A stretch of DNA of 64,000 nucleotides, from the NCBI GenBank assembly GCA_029204225.1, contig CM055096.1, positions 3,816,014 through 3,880,013 on the forward strand. The letters run 5' to 3'. A program made the translations under genes and the position numbers. The DNA comes from Diphasiastrum complanatum (Eukaryota; Streptophyta; Lycopodiopsida; Lycopodiales; Lycopodiaceae). Below, in pieces: positions 10,745 to 22,311 of this stretch. The first letter of the stretch is position 1, and each line of letters begins with the position of its first letter. The notes under the pieces are model-generated. The model made no database searches and was not told the origin of the DNA. It saw only the letters and a list, made by a program, of their open reading frames with translations.

Positions 10745-11000
10745 ATATTCTCTCTTTTTAATATCCGTACCAATATTGGATCCACGCTAGTTGAAGAGAA
10801 ACTCGAGCAGTCGTACATCCGCACTCCAGTCCGATATTGTCTGTACCAACATCAGATCCAAGCGCACAAGCTAAAGAAAATTTTGAGTAGTTGTACATCC
10901 GCGCTTCAATCCGATATCGCATGCTCCAATATCAGATCCACGCACACAAGTTAAGGAGGATCTTGAGTAGCCGTACTTCCGCGCTCCATTCCAATATCAA
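10745..11000 (+). repeat. Three tandem units in the Copia-1 leader
   Basis: Three units of about 80 bp follow one another, each holding an ATCAGATCCA or ATTGGATCCA motif, a CACAAG/AGTTGAAG block, GAGTAG or GAGCAG and GTACATCCGC. The GTACATCCGC-like landmark falls near 10812, 10890 and 10974. The repeat lies between the PBS and the gag start, where packaging or dimerisation signals of LTR elements are found. Confidence 0.65.
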
Positions 11001-11070
11001 GTGTATAACCAGAAAAATATACAGTTTTGTGGTGTGATAAATTACTTGATTTGGACTCATCTGTTCAGTA

Positions 11071-11460
11071 ATGGCAACTCTAAGCGAGAGTGTCCTCAAT
11101 GAGTCAAGCAAATTGGAAGGAGCCGGCAACTATGCAGTTTGGAAATTCAAACTGAAAAACATTTTGATGGAAAAGGAACTATGAGAGATTGTGACAGGTG
11201 AAGAGACAAGGCCAGTGATTGAAGAAGATCAACAGACATTTGACAGGAGAAAACGGAAAGCACAGAATGTCATCAACTTATCAGTTAGAGATGCAATTAT
11301 TCCTAAAATTTTGAATTCAGAAGGACCAAAAGAAGCATGGGATACGTTGAAGGCATTGTTTGAGACCACAAACACATCTCGAGTGCTATTCCTGAAGACG
11401 AAGCTGCACACATTGCGGATGGATGATGGTGCCATCAAGAGATGACTGGCAGATATCGTT
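11071..11460 (+). pseudogene. Copia-1 gag (broken)
   Basis: Starts MATLSESVLNESSKLEGAGN, then YAVWKFKLKNIL, the typical copia Gag N-terminus (UBN2 family, L-x-G-x-NY-x-x-W). A TGA lies after KEL (near 11182) and another after DDGAIKR (near 11443). The Gag motif GPKEAWDTLKALFE is present. The zinc knuckle and the protease are gone: after about 11460 the sequence is unrelated until RT begins near 11735. Confidence 0.8.
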
Positions 11461-11734
11461 TTCTGCTCAGACAATCAAGGGCAACGAACTGCAAGTACTA
11501 CCCGCCCTCCAACCACAACCAGAGTGGCATCAGTAGTTGTCCGAAAGAGACCCTGCAGCCATCAGGGCCTACGTGACGAGTCCACAACAATTACGGGTGA
11601 ACACGCACTTCTTGGCATGTCCACGAAGATCCAAATGGGTGGAATGCGGCACCCCTCTGGACAAGATCACACTTCAAAATTTCAATTGGCCGGTCATACA
11701 ATCAGAATATGGCTGGACTATGGAGAGCAGCAGG

Positions 11735-13050
11735 AAGGTATTGATTTTGAGGAAACCTTCGCACCTGTAGCTAAGATGGTAACTATACGTTTTGTCATTG
11801 CTATTTATGCTTTCTATGGTTGGAAGATCCCGCAAATGGATGTTAAATCTGCTTTTCTTAATGGAGTGCTGGATGAAGAGGTGTGATTAGTACAACCTCA
11901 AGGATTTATTGAGCTAGGGAGAGAGCACCTTGTTTGTAAGCTCAACAAAGCTATTTATGGATTGAAGCAAGCACCACGGGCGTGGTACTCTTGCATTGAT
12001 GAACACTTTAAGCGAAGGGAAATGGTAAAGAGTGATGTTGATCCTAATCTTTACATTCTAAGACAAGATTCAGAGATAGTGTTCATTGTGCTATACGTGG
12101 ATGATTTGATTATTATAGGAAGCAATGAGAGCTTAATTGATGAAATCAAATCAGATCTTTTCAATGCTTTTGACATAAGCAATCTAGGATTGATGCACTA
12201 TTGTCTTGGCATTGAAGTATGGCAAAAGAAAAATGTGGTCTTTCTTACACAAAGCAAATATGCACGAGATTTGCTTTATAGGTTCAATATACAGGATTGT
12301 AAGCCTTTGAGTACACCTATGGATGTCAACACGAAGCTTACTGCATATGATGAATCTGAGAAAGTGGATGCTTATTTGTATAGACAGCTAGTGGGTAGTT
12401 TGATTTATTTGACACACACACGACCTGATATTTCTTATGTTGTTGGTGTTGTTAGTCAATTTATGCAAGATCCTAGTCAAACACACACTAGAAGTCTGCT
12501 AAACGTATTCTCAGATACATTCAAGGGACATTAAATTTTGGTTTGAAGTATGATCAGCCTGAAGTGCCAATATTGATAGGATATACATATGCTGATTAGG
12601 CAAGTAATATTGATGACAAAAGGTCTACCAGTGGTAATACATTTTGTTATGGTACAGTTGCAGCTTCATGGAGCAGCAAAAAGCAACCTATAGTAGCCTT
12701 ATCTTCAATGGAAGCTGAATATCGAGCACTCAGTAGTGTTGCACAAGAAGCGGTATGATTATGAAGATTGCTTGTGGATTTAGGTCAACCACAACTGGAT
12801 GCAACTACTATATCTTGAGACAATAAAAGCTGCATTCACCTTGCCAATAATCCAGTTTTATATGCTCGAACCAAGCACATCGGAATACATTATCATTTTG
12901 TTCAAGAGCAAATTCTTGATGGAGCCATTGATCTTGTTTTCTGTAAATCTGAAGATCAAGTGGCAGATATTTTTACCTAGTCATTAGGTAGATGTAAATT
13001 TGAAAAATTTTGTACTCTATTAGGAATAGAAGAATGTAATTTTATCATTG
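11735..13050 (+). pseudogene. Copia-1 reverse transcriptase-RNase H (broken)
   Basis: RT starts at FEETFAPVAKMVTIRFV. It carries MDVKSAFLNG and, after a TGA at 11884-11886, LNKAIYGLKQAPRAWY and the catalytic YVDD within LYVDDLIIIG (near 12100). RNase H follows from 12540 with several stops and frame changes (IGYTYAD, SSMEAEYRALS, ARTKHI). RT/RNase H copies the element RNA into cDNA in the virus-like particle. With at least six stops it is inactive. Confidence 0.85.
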
Positions 13051-13076
13051 AGGGAGAGTGTTAGAAATCAATGATA

Positions 13077-13878
13077 TGTGAGAAATTGGCAAAAATCTAG
13101 CTTGGTATTTTTTATGATAGAAGTTTGTAAGTGAATCTCACATGTGTGGAGGATGTTCCCACGTGTGGAGAATTGTAAAGTAGATAAAAAATGTTTGATA
13201 TAGGGGTCTCATAGAATTTCATAGTCAAGCATTTAGGTGTAGGATGTTGATAGGGTCAAATTTGGCATAGATGACAAATTATCCATTATTGAGCCAAAAT
13301 AGAGTAGGAGGCCAAACCAATTAGAGTGTAGATAAGTGTAATGCTTTTGTTTGATGAAGTTTAAGAGGTCCAATAGGATTTAGAGGTGGAACCATGAGTG
13401 GTCTAATAGAATTGGAGGTTTGCTTGAAAATGGTCCAATAGAATTTAGAGGTGCATGGATCAATGGTCCAATAGGATTAAGAGGTGGCAAAGTGTGGTGC
13501 AATCATAGTTAAGCATAGTGGTAGCTCGTAGATGTACTAGTATCATTGTACTCCTCATTTGGATCTAATTGATTTTGAGATTGAGTGGATTTTGAGTGTA
13601 AGTGATTTTTTAGCTTTCTCTCTCTGTACCCGAGAGGTATTGATGATTTCCTCTCTCTATCCAAGGAGATCAGCTTGTTTTTACTTATATTACTTTTGGA
13701 ACACTTCCCACACGTGTGAGTGAGAGTTGGAAGTGATTGAATGCATGTAGTAGTGTGTTTTTGCCATAGAATCAAAGATAGATCTTGAATCTCAATCTAG
13801 TCTTGATCTTGGTGCATCTACACACCTTAGGAGATCACAAGTACATGTTGTGGACAATCCACACGTATGAAATCATCA
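13077..13878 (+). repeat. Copia-2 5' LTR
   Basis: TG...CA ends, directly followed by the initiator-Met PBS. Compared with the 3' LTR it has lost a short piece around 13280 and carries scattered substitutions. The middle contains repeated GTCCAATAG(A/G)ATT motifs, shared with the LTRs of Copia-2B. Confidence 0.85.
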
Positions 13879-14626
13879 TGGTATCAGAGCCTACCTAAGG
13901 TTACCATGCATTTTGATCCATTTAAGTGAAAACTATTCATGAATCTTGAGCTAGAAATTGTCAAGATCCATTTTCCTAGCTATCTTGTCCAATCTTGGAT
14001 CAAAAGAGATCGATAGGACATTGATTGGGTCTGACCTGGTACTATATGGAATCAGGTGCTCGGACATGTGTGAGGAACATCCAATTTTAGTTTTGGAGTT
14101 CTCTTTCATGGTTGATCCAAAAATCTTGCTAGATAGCTTGTTTTGAAGCTATTTTTGTCTAGTTTTTGATGCAATTCCATTTGGTTGTGCCAATCAAAAG
14201 TTATAAGCTTTTAAAGAGGGTTAGGTAGGGCACCTAGACCTAGGTGGACACATTTGGTTTGGTCAAGAGATTTCTTGTTTGATCCAAAATCACAGTTGAA
14301 TGCTTACCAATCTCATCTATATGTGATCTAGGCACTGTCTTGAGATCTTAGCCATTTTGTTTCATGCAATATCATTGTATTTGAGTCAAATTTGATTTCT
14401 TAGTGTATTCCACACGTGATAAGAGTGTTTGATCCTAACTTTGCCCATACTCCATCATTTGATGTGAAGTAGATCTAGTTTTGGAGAGATTGAGATAGCT
14501 AGTGAGAATCATCTCACAGTTTGTTGCACGATCTTGCATAGGAGATGGTAGCACACCATTATTGGATCCTATAGTAAGAGAGAAGCAACATTTTTTGTTC
14601 ATCACTTTAATTTATCTCCACTTTAC

Positions 14627-16168
14627 ATGACTTCAATGAGTTCATACTTGTTGCAACCAAGTGAAAGATTGTCTACTTCCAATTATTCAATATGGAAGTT
14701 GGGGATGGAGTCCATCTTGATACTCCAAGATGTGATGGACATTGTACTTGGGATTGAGGAGGAGCCTCAAGTCCTTCAAGAAGTACAAAAATACAAGAAG
14801 AGAGCTAGGATGGCTCTCCACTACATTAAGATGAATGTCTCTAATGAGATATTGAGGGAGATTGGTGATTGTTCTACATCCAAGGAAGCTTGGGATTGTC
14901 TCAAGTCCATCTATGAGGCTAAGAACACCTCTAGGATCCTCACTCTTAGAAATCAGATCTTCCAAAGTAGTCAAAAGAGTGATGAGAGTGCATCTAATTA
15001 TGTTTTGAGAGTCAAGGATATTCATAGGGAGCTTGCATGTATTGGTGACTCAATCAATCAAACTGAACTAGTCCAAGTCATTCTCAATGGCTTAAGAGAT
15101 GAATATGAAAACCTTGTCCAATCCTATGCCATTAAGGCGGAGCTACCAAGTTTGGCGGCCCTTCAAAGTGTGCTTATTTATGAAGAATCAAGACAAGAGT
15201 ACAAACTCTTGAGGATGGACAAGCTATCACTCAATCATGATGATGGCAAAGTTCTATTTGCCAAGCACAAAGAGAGGAGTAAGAAGCAACACCATCACTT
15301 CTTTAATGACAAAGCTAAGGACCAAGATGGAGAGGAGGAGGATACCTCTCATGCTTCTAATTCAAATCTCAAGAAGAAGAAGATCAAGTGCTTTTATTGT
15401 GGCAAGAAAGGCCATTATGCCACCAATTGCTTCAAGAAGAAGAATCAACTCAATCAAGCCAACATCACCAATGAGAAAGAAGACTATATTGCAAGTGATG
15501 TAGAAGGCTCTCTTATGGCATCAAGCTTCTCCTCTTCCACCTTCAACAAGGATGACTCATGGTATATTGATAGTGGAGCATCTTCACATATGTGTGGCTC
15601 CAAGCACTCTTTTTCATCTATTATGTCTTATGATGGAGTCAAGAAGACCATATACATTGCAAGTAAGCATGAGTGCAATATTGAAGGAGTAGGGATTATT
15701 CCCTTGAAGCTTGCATCTTCCAAAGATCTCTTTCTCAACAATGTTCTTTTTGTCCCAAAGCTTACAAAGAACATCTTAAGTGTTGGCCAACTTCTTGATA
15801 GTGGCTTTGATGTCAATTTCAATATTGACAATTGTGTGATCAAGAAGGATGGTGAGATCCTTGCATATGGATCAAGATTTGAAGGCATCTACAAACTGGA
15901 TCCAAGTGAGAGTGAAAACTCTCTTGATGTTTCTTATATGTTTAAAATTTCAAAGGAGGACGATCACACAAGATGCACATATCTTCTCTCTTCAAGTATT
16001 ATGGTGTATGATTATTCCTTATTATTCAAAGCATATGTTGAGAAGAAATTCTCATTGAAGATCAAAGCTTTGAGGAGTATTGGAGCTCTTGAAGGAATAT
16101 CACCATATGAAGTTTTATTCAAGATAAAGCCTAAGGTTGATCACCTTAGTGAACTTGGTAGTGCTTGA
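14627..16168 (+). CDS. Copia-2 Gag-protease polyprotein with integrase stub
   Basis: An open frame of 513 codons starts MTSMSSYLLQPSERLSTSNY, the copia Gag N-terminus. The Gag domain spans about residues 10-200. The zinc knuckle CFYCGKKGHYATNC (C-x2-C-x4-H-x4-C) is at residues 255-268. The protease motif WYIDSGASSHMC follows at residue 312 with the catalytic Asp at 315 intact. The protease tail runs to about 430. The last 80 residues are pieces of integrase: one piece near the core (FKAYVEKKFSLKIKALRS) joined to its C-terminal part, with the DDE acidic triad missing. Gag builds the particle and binds RNA, and protease processes it. An intact Gag-PR frame next to a lost RT is the pattern of TR-GAG-type elements. 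Confidence 0.85.
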   Translation: MTSMSSYLLQPSERLSTSNYSIWKLGMESILILQDVMDIVLGIEEEPQVLQEVQKYKKRARMALHYIKMNVSNEILREIGDCSTSKEAWDCLKSIYEAKNTSRILTLRNQIFQSSQKSDESASNYVLRVKDIHRELACIGDSINQTELVQVILNGLRDEYENLVQSYAIKAELPSLAALQSVLIYEESRQEYKLLRMDKLSLNHDDGKVLFAKHKERSKKQHHHFFNDKAKDQDGEEEDTSHASNSNLKKKKIKCFYCGKKGHYATNCFKKKNQLNQANITNEKEDYIASDVEGSLMASSFSSSTFNKDDSWYIDSGASSHMCGSKHSFSSIMSYDGVKKTIYIASKHECNIEGVGIIPLKLASSKDLFLNNVLFVPKLTKNILSVGQLLDSGFDVNFNIDNCVIKKDGEILAYGSRFEGIYKLDPSESENSLDVSYMFKISKEDDHTRCTYLLSSSIMVYDYSLLFKAYVEKKFSLKIKALRSIGALEGISPYEVLFKIKPKVDHLSELGSA

Positions 16169-16183
16169 TTTGCACATATTCCC

Positions 16184-16480
16184 TTGGAAACAAGGAGGAA
16201 GGATGATCCAAGCTCATGGATCATGATTGGATACTCATCCATCAAGGAGGCCTTTAGTGTCTTTACACTCTCTATTTCAAAAGCGATTGTGAATAGAGAT
16301 ATCACATTGCATGAAGATTCAATCTTGGAAGTGGCCGAGACCAAGGCTTCTCAAGAAGCATCACAAGTTATCTTTTTTGAAGGTACTCAAGTTATGATGG
16401 GGCCAAGGTGTGAAGAGGAGTTTCTTCTTCATATGATTTCAAGAAGATCTTCAAGATGCATGGCTGAGTCTTTATGGCTC
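16184..16480 (+). pseudogene. Copia-2 integrase C-terminal/linker remnant
   Basis: The frame reads METRRKDDPSSWIMIGYSS and EAFSVFTLSISKAIVNRD. It matches the region after the integrase core of Copia-2B (near 31915-32170), which reads VGYSSTKKAYRVFILSTSQ. The match ends near 16480, just where RT would be approaching. Confidence 0.7.
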
Positions 16481-16489
16481 ACCTTACAT

Positions 16490-17310
16490 GTCAAAGAGGG
16501 GCATCTTTCATGTTGTATCTACTACAACACATTCATATATGCTTCTCTTCCTTTGCTTGAAATGCTATCTTGCTTCCTTGAATTTTTTGGATCTCAAAGT
16601 TCAAGAAAATATATACTAGTTTTGTATGATGCTTATGGTATGGACATGTTTCTTGTCATTATTGACTTAGATATGCTTCCAATACTTTTTGAAAGCAAGA
16701 TATTGTACTATCAAAAGTATGCTCTTGGTTCTAGTAAGAACAAGATTGAGCTTGATACTCACTTTTTTTGAAAATCATGTTTTCACATGTTTTGAGGCAA
16801 ATTGTAAATTCCTCTTGAGATTAAGTGAAGCATCCAAAGTGGACACTTACATCCTTGAGACTAGCCTAAAAAAGATCAAGGTAGTCTTTGATATCAAGAT
16901 TAGATCCATCATGGATATAGTTCATTGTATGTGCACTAGTCAAGCTAGAAAGCATAATCTTGATAATCATCATTGTTTCACATCTTATGATCTTGATCTC
17001 CATGATCCTTATGAGCCACAGATTTCTCTATTTATGGTGCATCCATCATGCAAGTGGAACTTTCAAAGCAAAGATCATCATCATCAAGCATGTAGGAAGC
17101 CCATGATCAAAGTGGCATATTGGTGGAGCACTCTTCAAAGGCATTGGCAAGAAATCTCTACCAAAGAGATCTTATCATGGATATGGTGAGGGTGCCGCTA
17201 TGATGGAATTCTTGGCTGATCTTCACTTCTTATGCATACCAAAGGATCCACTCAAAAAGATTTACAAACTTCTCAAGTGATCTAGCACCTTTCCAAGCTA
17301 TTTTTTGAGG
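16490..17310 (+). other. Segment in Copia-2 replacing RT/RNase H
   Basis: About 0.8 kb between the integrase remnant and the 3' LTR shows no RT or RNase H motif. It contains open stretches (to 16771, and 16689-17189) with hydrophobic pieces such as MDMFLVIIDLDMLPILFE. No family is recognised. It is either acquired sequence or the element's own 3' region after a deletion. The last 30 bases lead into the polypurine tract. Confidence 0.45.
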
Positions 17311-17315
17311 AGGAG

Positions 17316-18049
17316 TGTGAGAAATTGGCAAAAATCTAGCTTGGTATTTTTTATGATAGAAGTTTGTAAGTGAATCTCACATGTTGGAGGACGTTCCCAC
17401 GTGTGGAGAATTGTAAAGTAAATAAAAAATGTTTGATATAGGGGTCTCATAGAATTTCATAGTCAAGCATTTAGGTGTAGGATGTTGATAGGGTCAAGTT
17501 TTTGGCATAGATGGCAAATTATTCATTTCCACTTGTAATGCCACTATTGAGCCAAAATAGAGTAGGAGGCCAAACTCGTGCCAATTAGAGTGGAGACAAG
17601 TGTAGTGCTTTTGTTTGATGAAGTTTAAGAGGTCCAATAGGATTTAGAAGTGGAACCATGAGTGGTCTAATAGAATTTGAGGTTTGCTTGAAAATGCTCC
17701 AATAGAATTTACAGGTGTATGGATCAATGGTCCAATAGGATTAAGAGGTGGCAAAGTGTGGTCCAATCATAGTTAAGCATAGTGGTAGCTCGTGGATCTA
17801 CTAGTATCATTGTACTCCTCATTTGGATCTAATTGATTTTGAGATTGAGTGGATTTTGAGTGTAAGTGATTTTCTAGCTTTCTCTCTCTACCCGAGAGCT
17901 ATTGATAATTTTCTCTCTCTAGCCAAGGAGAGCATCTTGTTCTTACTTAGATTACTTTTGGAACACTTTCCACACGTGTGAGTGAGAGTTGGAAGTGATT
18001 GAATGCATGTAGTAGTGTGTTTTGGCCATAGAATCAAAGATAGATCTTG
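17316..18049 (+). repeat. Copia-2 3' LTR, truncated
   Basis: Same start as the 5' LTR (TGTGAGAAATTGGC) and collinear with it for about 734 bases. It stops at TAGATCTTG (18049), and the remaining about 100 bases of LTR are missing. The minus-strand copia fragment begins at the next base. Confidence 0.85.
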
Positions 18050-19845
18050 CATGTGGATGGATTCCATCTCCTCTTCCATTGCCCTTTCCCACTGTGATCT
18101 TTTGCCTCATCAAAAGTTGATGGCTCTCGACACTTGAAAATGTCACTCATTAGGGCATAGTTCACATGATAACGATCAGGAGACTTCCTTTCCCGCATTG
18201 ATCTTCTCACTAGATCCTGATTGATTTAGCTTTGCGTCCTTCATGATCTTCTCATACCATTTTGGTATCTTAGATTTAGGTGATACACTACATGGAGAGT
18301 ATGTATCCCAAGGAGTGTCCAAGTATGTCTCTTACTTCCAACCGGTTTCTCTTTTATTGCTCCTATTGGCGAGTACCTCCCCCTAGGCTCTTGAATAGGT
18401 GGTGTCCTTTCATACTCGCCCTCTCGACTCTCCTCTTCACGTGCATCATCTTGTGGAGCGTCTTCTTCATCTTCTTCTTCCAAAATTGTGGGAAGCCTTT
18501 TGATGCTTTCACCATTTGCATGGTCTTCATCTTCATACCTATGCGTCTTATCAAAGATCACATCTTTGCCTTGTGAATCTTGTTCATTATAGGATCAAAA
18601 CACCTATATGCCTTCGTCCTCTCGTCATAACCGACGAAGATACACTTGATTGCTTTGGCATCAAGTTTCTTTCACTCCTCCTTTGGCACATGTACATAGG
18701 CCTTACATCCAATGACACAAAACTTGTCAATTTTTTGCTTTATTCCTATAAATGCTTCTTCGCGAGTCACATTCGGAACCGCAACTGTAAGGCTCATGTT
18801 TTGCAAGAACGTTGCCGCATTGCACGCTTCCAACCAAAGTGAATCGATCAAGCCCATTTGCTTCATCATGGAGCGTGCACTCTCCATAATAGTCCTGTTT
18901 TTCCTTTCAGCTACACCACTACTATGCGGCGTGTGTGACAGTGTGAATTGTCTTTTGACGTCGTGTTCCTTGCAAAAGTTCTCAAAATCATCAGATTTGT
19001 ATTTGCCTCATCAATCAGATCTTAGCACTTTAATGCGTGCATCCAGTTGGCTCTCTACCAAAGTCTTGAACTCCTTGAAGCAAGCAAAAGCATCAGATTT
19101 CTTCTTCAAGAAATAAATCCATGTCCTCCTAGAGTAATCATCTATGAAAGTCATAAAATAATATGCTTTCCCCAATGACATGGTCTTCATTGGGCCGCAC
19201 AGGTCGCTGTGAATGAGTTCCAGTGGTTTCTTAGCTCTTGCACCTCCACCTCTTGAATGTCTCCCTGTGATGCTTTCCCATGATGCATCCTTCACATATT
19301 GCATGATGATCATCCTGCAATGCCGGTAACCCTATTACCATCTTCAGCTTCGCCATCAATCTCAAGCTCCCATAGTTCAAATGACCAAGTCTTTTGTGCC
19401 ACAACTCAGATTGAGATGCTGTTGAAATAGCCAAACCATATTCTCCTAGTTTTGCAGCATCCAATTTATAAAGGCCACAATTACTATCTCTATAATCTTT
19501 TGCCACCACTTTATGGTTGTGGTTCATATTCCTCATAAGGCATCCATCCTTGACAAATTCAACCTTAAGATGTTGATTAGCCATTACTCCAACAGAAAGC
19601 AAACTCCTTTTGAGTCCAGCAACATAAAGCACATTAGGGATGTTCTTGATTTTACCATCAGCAGACTGCACATGTACATTGCCCACACCCTGTATTTGGC
19701 ATTCCTCCCCATTGGCTTGAGTGACCTTATCCCCATCATGGATTGGTGAGAATTTCTCAAACCAATCATGTTTCTCGGTCATATGCCTTGTGGTGCCTAA
19801 ATCTATGAACCATCTGGCACCATCATCAACCTGGGATGCCAATGC
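18050..19845 (-). pseudogene. Minus-strand copia fragment: protease, integrase, start of RT
   Basis: Reading from 19845 down: protease with FIDLGTTRHM (the DSG triad altered to DLG), the pre-integrase zinc region (LWHKRLGHLNYGSL and ICEGCIMGKHH), and the integrase core with HSDLCGPM, TFIDDYSRRTWIYFL and LRSD (near 19020). Integrase then continues in another frame at 18887-18672 (SARSMMKQMGLIDSLWLEA). A polar linker follows (18561-18330), and the frame ends at the RT N-terminus with MEEEMESIHM near 18060. No LTR is attached. Several frameshifts and stops are present. It was cut off at the junction with the Copia-2 3' LTR. Confidence 0.82.
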
Positions 19846-20453
19846 CTAAAAGCACTCAAAGGGCTCATAAAAGAAAGACAGCCTGATAATTCTAGAACTA
19901 AGCACATGTGGTGCCGTCGAAATAAGAAAGCACTACATATGTTGATCATTGTTATTTTAAATGGTATCTATCTACAGGTTCAACTGGAGCCTTATGTGTA
20001 ATCAAGTGATCGGACAGTATCTAGAAGCTCAAGAACTTAAACGAGCTTGACAAATAAAACTCGATGCATTATTATCTTTTCTTGATGAACTATATATTTT
20101 ATTTAGAAATAACTTTTCCTTGAATCATATAATTTTGATTGCCTCGATGTCTTATGATGTAATTTTGATGAGCAATTTTTTTTAATGTTGAATCCTGTAT
20201 ATTGTGTAAGTATACTAGACTTATCAATTTCAGGTGATAGCATTTACGTAAATACAAACATAACTTATTTCTAAACATTGTAGAATGTGAACATAGATTC
20301 ATCCAAACATTGTACAATTTATATAAGAAAAAAAATATAAAAACATAAAAACCATTGTGTTGTGTTTCTTGACCTTAGGATAGAAATGATGTTATACATA
20401 CCATAAGGGTTTGAAATTAGCAGCTACACAAGGCTTCTCAGGACACATTATAC

Positions 20454-20737
20454 CTGAATGTTGGTAGCAATTTTCTTGGCTCCACAACATGAAAAATGGA
20501 AGCTTTTGGCATGCCCTACTTTCCATGAAAGACTAGGTATTAAGCACGGTTTCATAGTCCATAATGGACCAAATGCCAATCTTGAATTTTGACAAAACTT
20601 TTTTTTAGAAATTCCAGCCACCCATGTTGCAATTTGATGTGTTTTGATTTCCATTTCTTATCCCTTGAGAATTGTGGACCAATATCGCATTGTTTCATAA
20701 GAATGCCATCTTCAATATGTCTAGATGGCTTTACCAC
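20454..20737 (-). pseudogene. FCP1/NIF-like (HAD) phosphatase exon, copy 2
   Basis: The same exon as at 9325-9633 and 60673-60981, with a good acceptor (TTTCTCTTTCAG) and donor (CAG|GTATAATG). A short deletion has removed the catalytic LDLNG segment: the frame goes from EDGI directly to LMKQCDIG. A later frameshift changes LKNVLSKF to KKSFVKIQD. It is a dead copy that nevertheless preserves both splice borders. Confidence 0.6.
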
Positions 20738-21125
20738 CTGAAAGAGAAATAAAAATTTGCAAACTAATAAAAAAACACAAAGTACATTCTTATTAGTCAC
20801 CACATAAATATCCAATAAAATTATTAACATGAACTAAAAATATTATTTACAAAAAGCAAAAAGCATATTTACAAACCTTTAATGCATTTGTTTATAGAAA
20901 CTTTTCTCTTGTTTTTATGGAGATTGAAACTCGTCTGCAAAATTCATTGTCATCAAACCAACTGTACAACAAAAGTAACGAAACAATTCAATTAATAATA
21001 TTGTTTTTAATTAGAGAAATTATGACAAAATTATTTAAATACAACATTTCATACCATGCTTGTCAAAGTTGCTTCTTGTGGAATGCATCGTAGTAGTTTT
21101 ATTTTTCAAATTTAGCACCAATATT

Positions 21126-22311
21126 TAATTGATGGCATATGTTCTTCAAGAAGTATTGTCTTCAAACCAGCTATACAACAGAAGCAAAACATATGGTCTG
21201 ACTCTCACTCCCACCATGATAGTCACTTAGGATAAATCCTAGTGAGATAAGAAAAGAGTTGAGTCTAGCATACCATGATCTTGGCCTAAATAGTGTTTGT
21301 ACTATTTTTGGCAAGTAGATAAGTCGGATTTCGACCCATTCTAATTAGGTGTTTCATTCTAGCACACACATATGTGAGAGTCCTGATTTAGTTTGTAATA
21401 TATTTCTGTAAGTGAGAGTCCTAAATCGTAAGTGTCTTTTGTTCGTCTTTAAGTGGATGAAATGTAACTTACATATTTGTAGGAAAATTTATTAACAACT
21501 ATAAACAAATGATTTTGCTTACCAACTCTATAAAAACTGATGCAAAAAACTCATGGGATTGGATGGAGTCTGATTTTAGGGGAGAATGGAGCCAGTATAC
21601 TAGTTCCATTCTATCCTAAATTATTATTATTTTTTGTTCCCTCATAATTATCCTCAGTGAAATTCTTTGTATGAATCTCGAGGTATATTCCAAAGGCCCT
21701 CGATATATCCCTCAAAAGTTTCTCTTTCCTAATCAATCTACACCCCGAGGTATATTCTGAGGGCTCTCAATATATCCCTCAAAAAACACTCTCTTTAATC
21801 AACAGAAAAATATTCTAGGGATGCCTCGAGAACCAATGCAATAATCCAGGTTCTGTTTTCAAGGTATACATCGTTGGACAAACGTACGCATATGGACTTC
21901 TTTTTTTTTAAATTTCTTCAAAGCTTCCTCGGTAACAGAGTCAAAAGTCTTAAAAAATGTTGTAGTGGCCCTCTTGTCATTATAGTTTCCTTCACATTGG
22001 TCTTGGGGAAGCTAACTTATAGCTATAGGCATGATCATTGTAACTGCTTGAATGTTGTTTTTGTCAAGAGAAATGTGTCACTTCAATGGTTAAGAGTGTC
22101 CCACAGAGTGTTGAAAAAGAGAATCCAATGCACCACAACCCTTAATTTTTGAATGAACTAGTCAAGGAGGCGTCAAACCGAACCTATAGATATGTGGATT
22201 GATAATTTGAAATTTATATGCACGTATCTTTCATCCATTGTGAAATACCATTCGAAAATGTTGAGTGCTATGCCTTTGGTTTTCAGCTCTTTTGACATGC
22301 CTTCGATGTTG
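21126..22311. other. Arm A spacer without a recognised gene
   Basis: AT-rich DNA with a duplicated motif around 21680-21790, in which GGTATATTC...CTC(G/A)ATATATCCCTCAAAA occurs twice. It is matched by 59100-60200 in arm B. The plus frame at 21874-22152 is not obviously coding. Confidence 0.5.

Larger units (their letters stand above)
9959..13076 (+). mobile_element. Copia-1: Ty1/copia LTR retrotransposon, internally deleted
   Basis: The 5' LTR (9959-10219, 261 bp) begins TGTTAGAAATC and ends in TTGACA. It is followed directly by a PBS, TGGTATCAGAGC (10220-10231), complementary to plant initiator tRNA-Met. A purine tract (GAGGGAGAG, about 13050-13058) precedes the restart of the LTR sequence at 13059. 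Only 18 bases of the 3' LTR remain before Copia-2 is inserted at 13077. Gag starts at 11071 and RT/RNase H occupy about 11735-13050. Protease and integrase are missing. The leader has a triplicated repeat. Sequence left of the element (ATTAA, 9954-9958) would be the target duplication, but the right end is lost. Confidence 0.88.
13077..18049 (+). mobile_element. Copia-2: non-autonomous copia (gag-protease only)
   Basis: The 5' LTR is 13077-13878 (802 bp, starts TGTGAGAAATTGGC, ends TCATCA). The PBS TGGTATCAGAGCC follows at 13879. The 3' LTR starts at 17316 after GAGGAGGAG and is cut at 18049 by minus-strand copia sequence. The element sits inside the 3' LTR of Copia-1. Its LTR and gag resemble Copia-2B (28364-34581), so they belong to one family. 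Between the LTRs it has a long open gag-protease frame, a shrunken integrase and no RT or RNase H; 16490-17310 holds other sequence instead. It would depend on a full relative for movement. Confidence 0.87.

Noticed and set aside
14687-15025. Minus-strand open frame of 112 codons inside Copia-2 gag
   Set aside because: Antisense to a long gag frame with recognised domains; the codon pattern belongs to the plus strand.
18280-18576. Plus-strand frame rich in Phe and Ile that looks membrane-like
   Set aside because: It is the complement of the acidic linker between copia integrase and RT on the minus strand.
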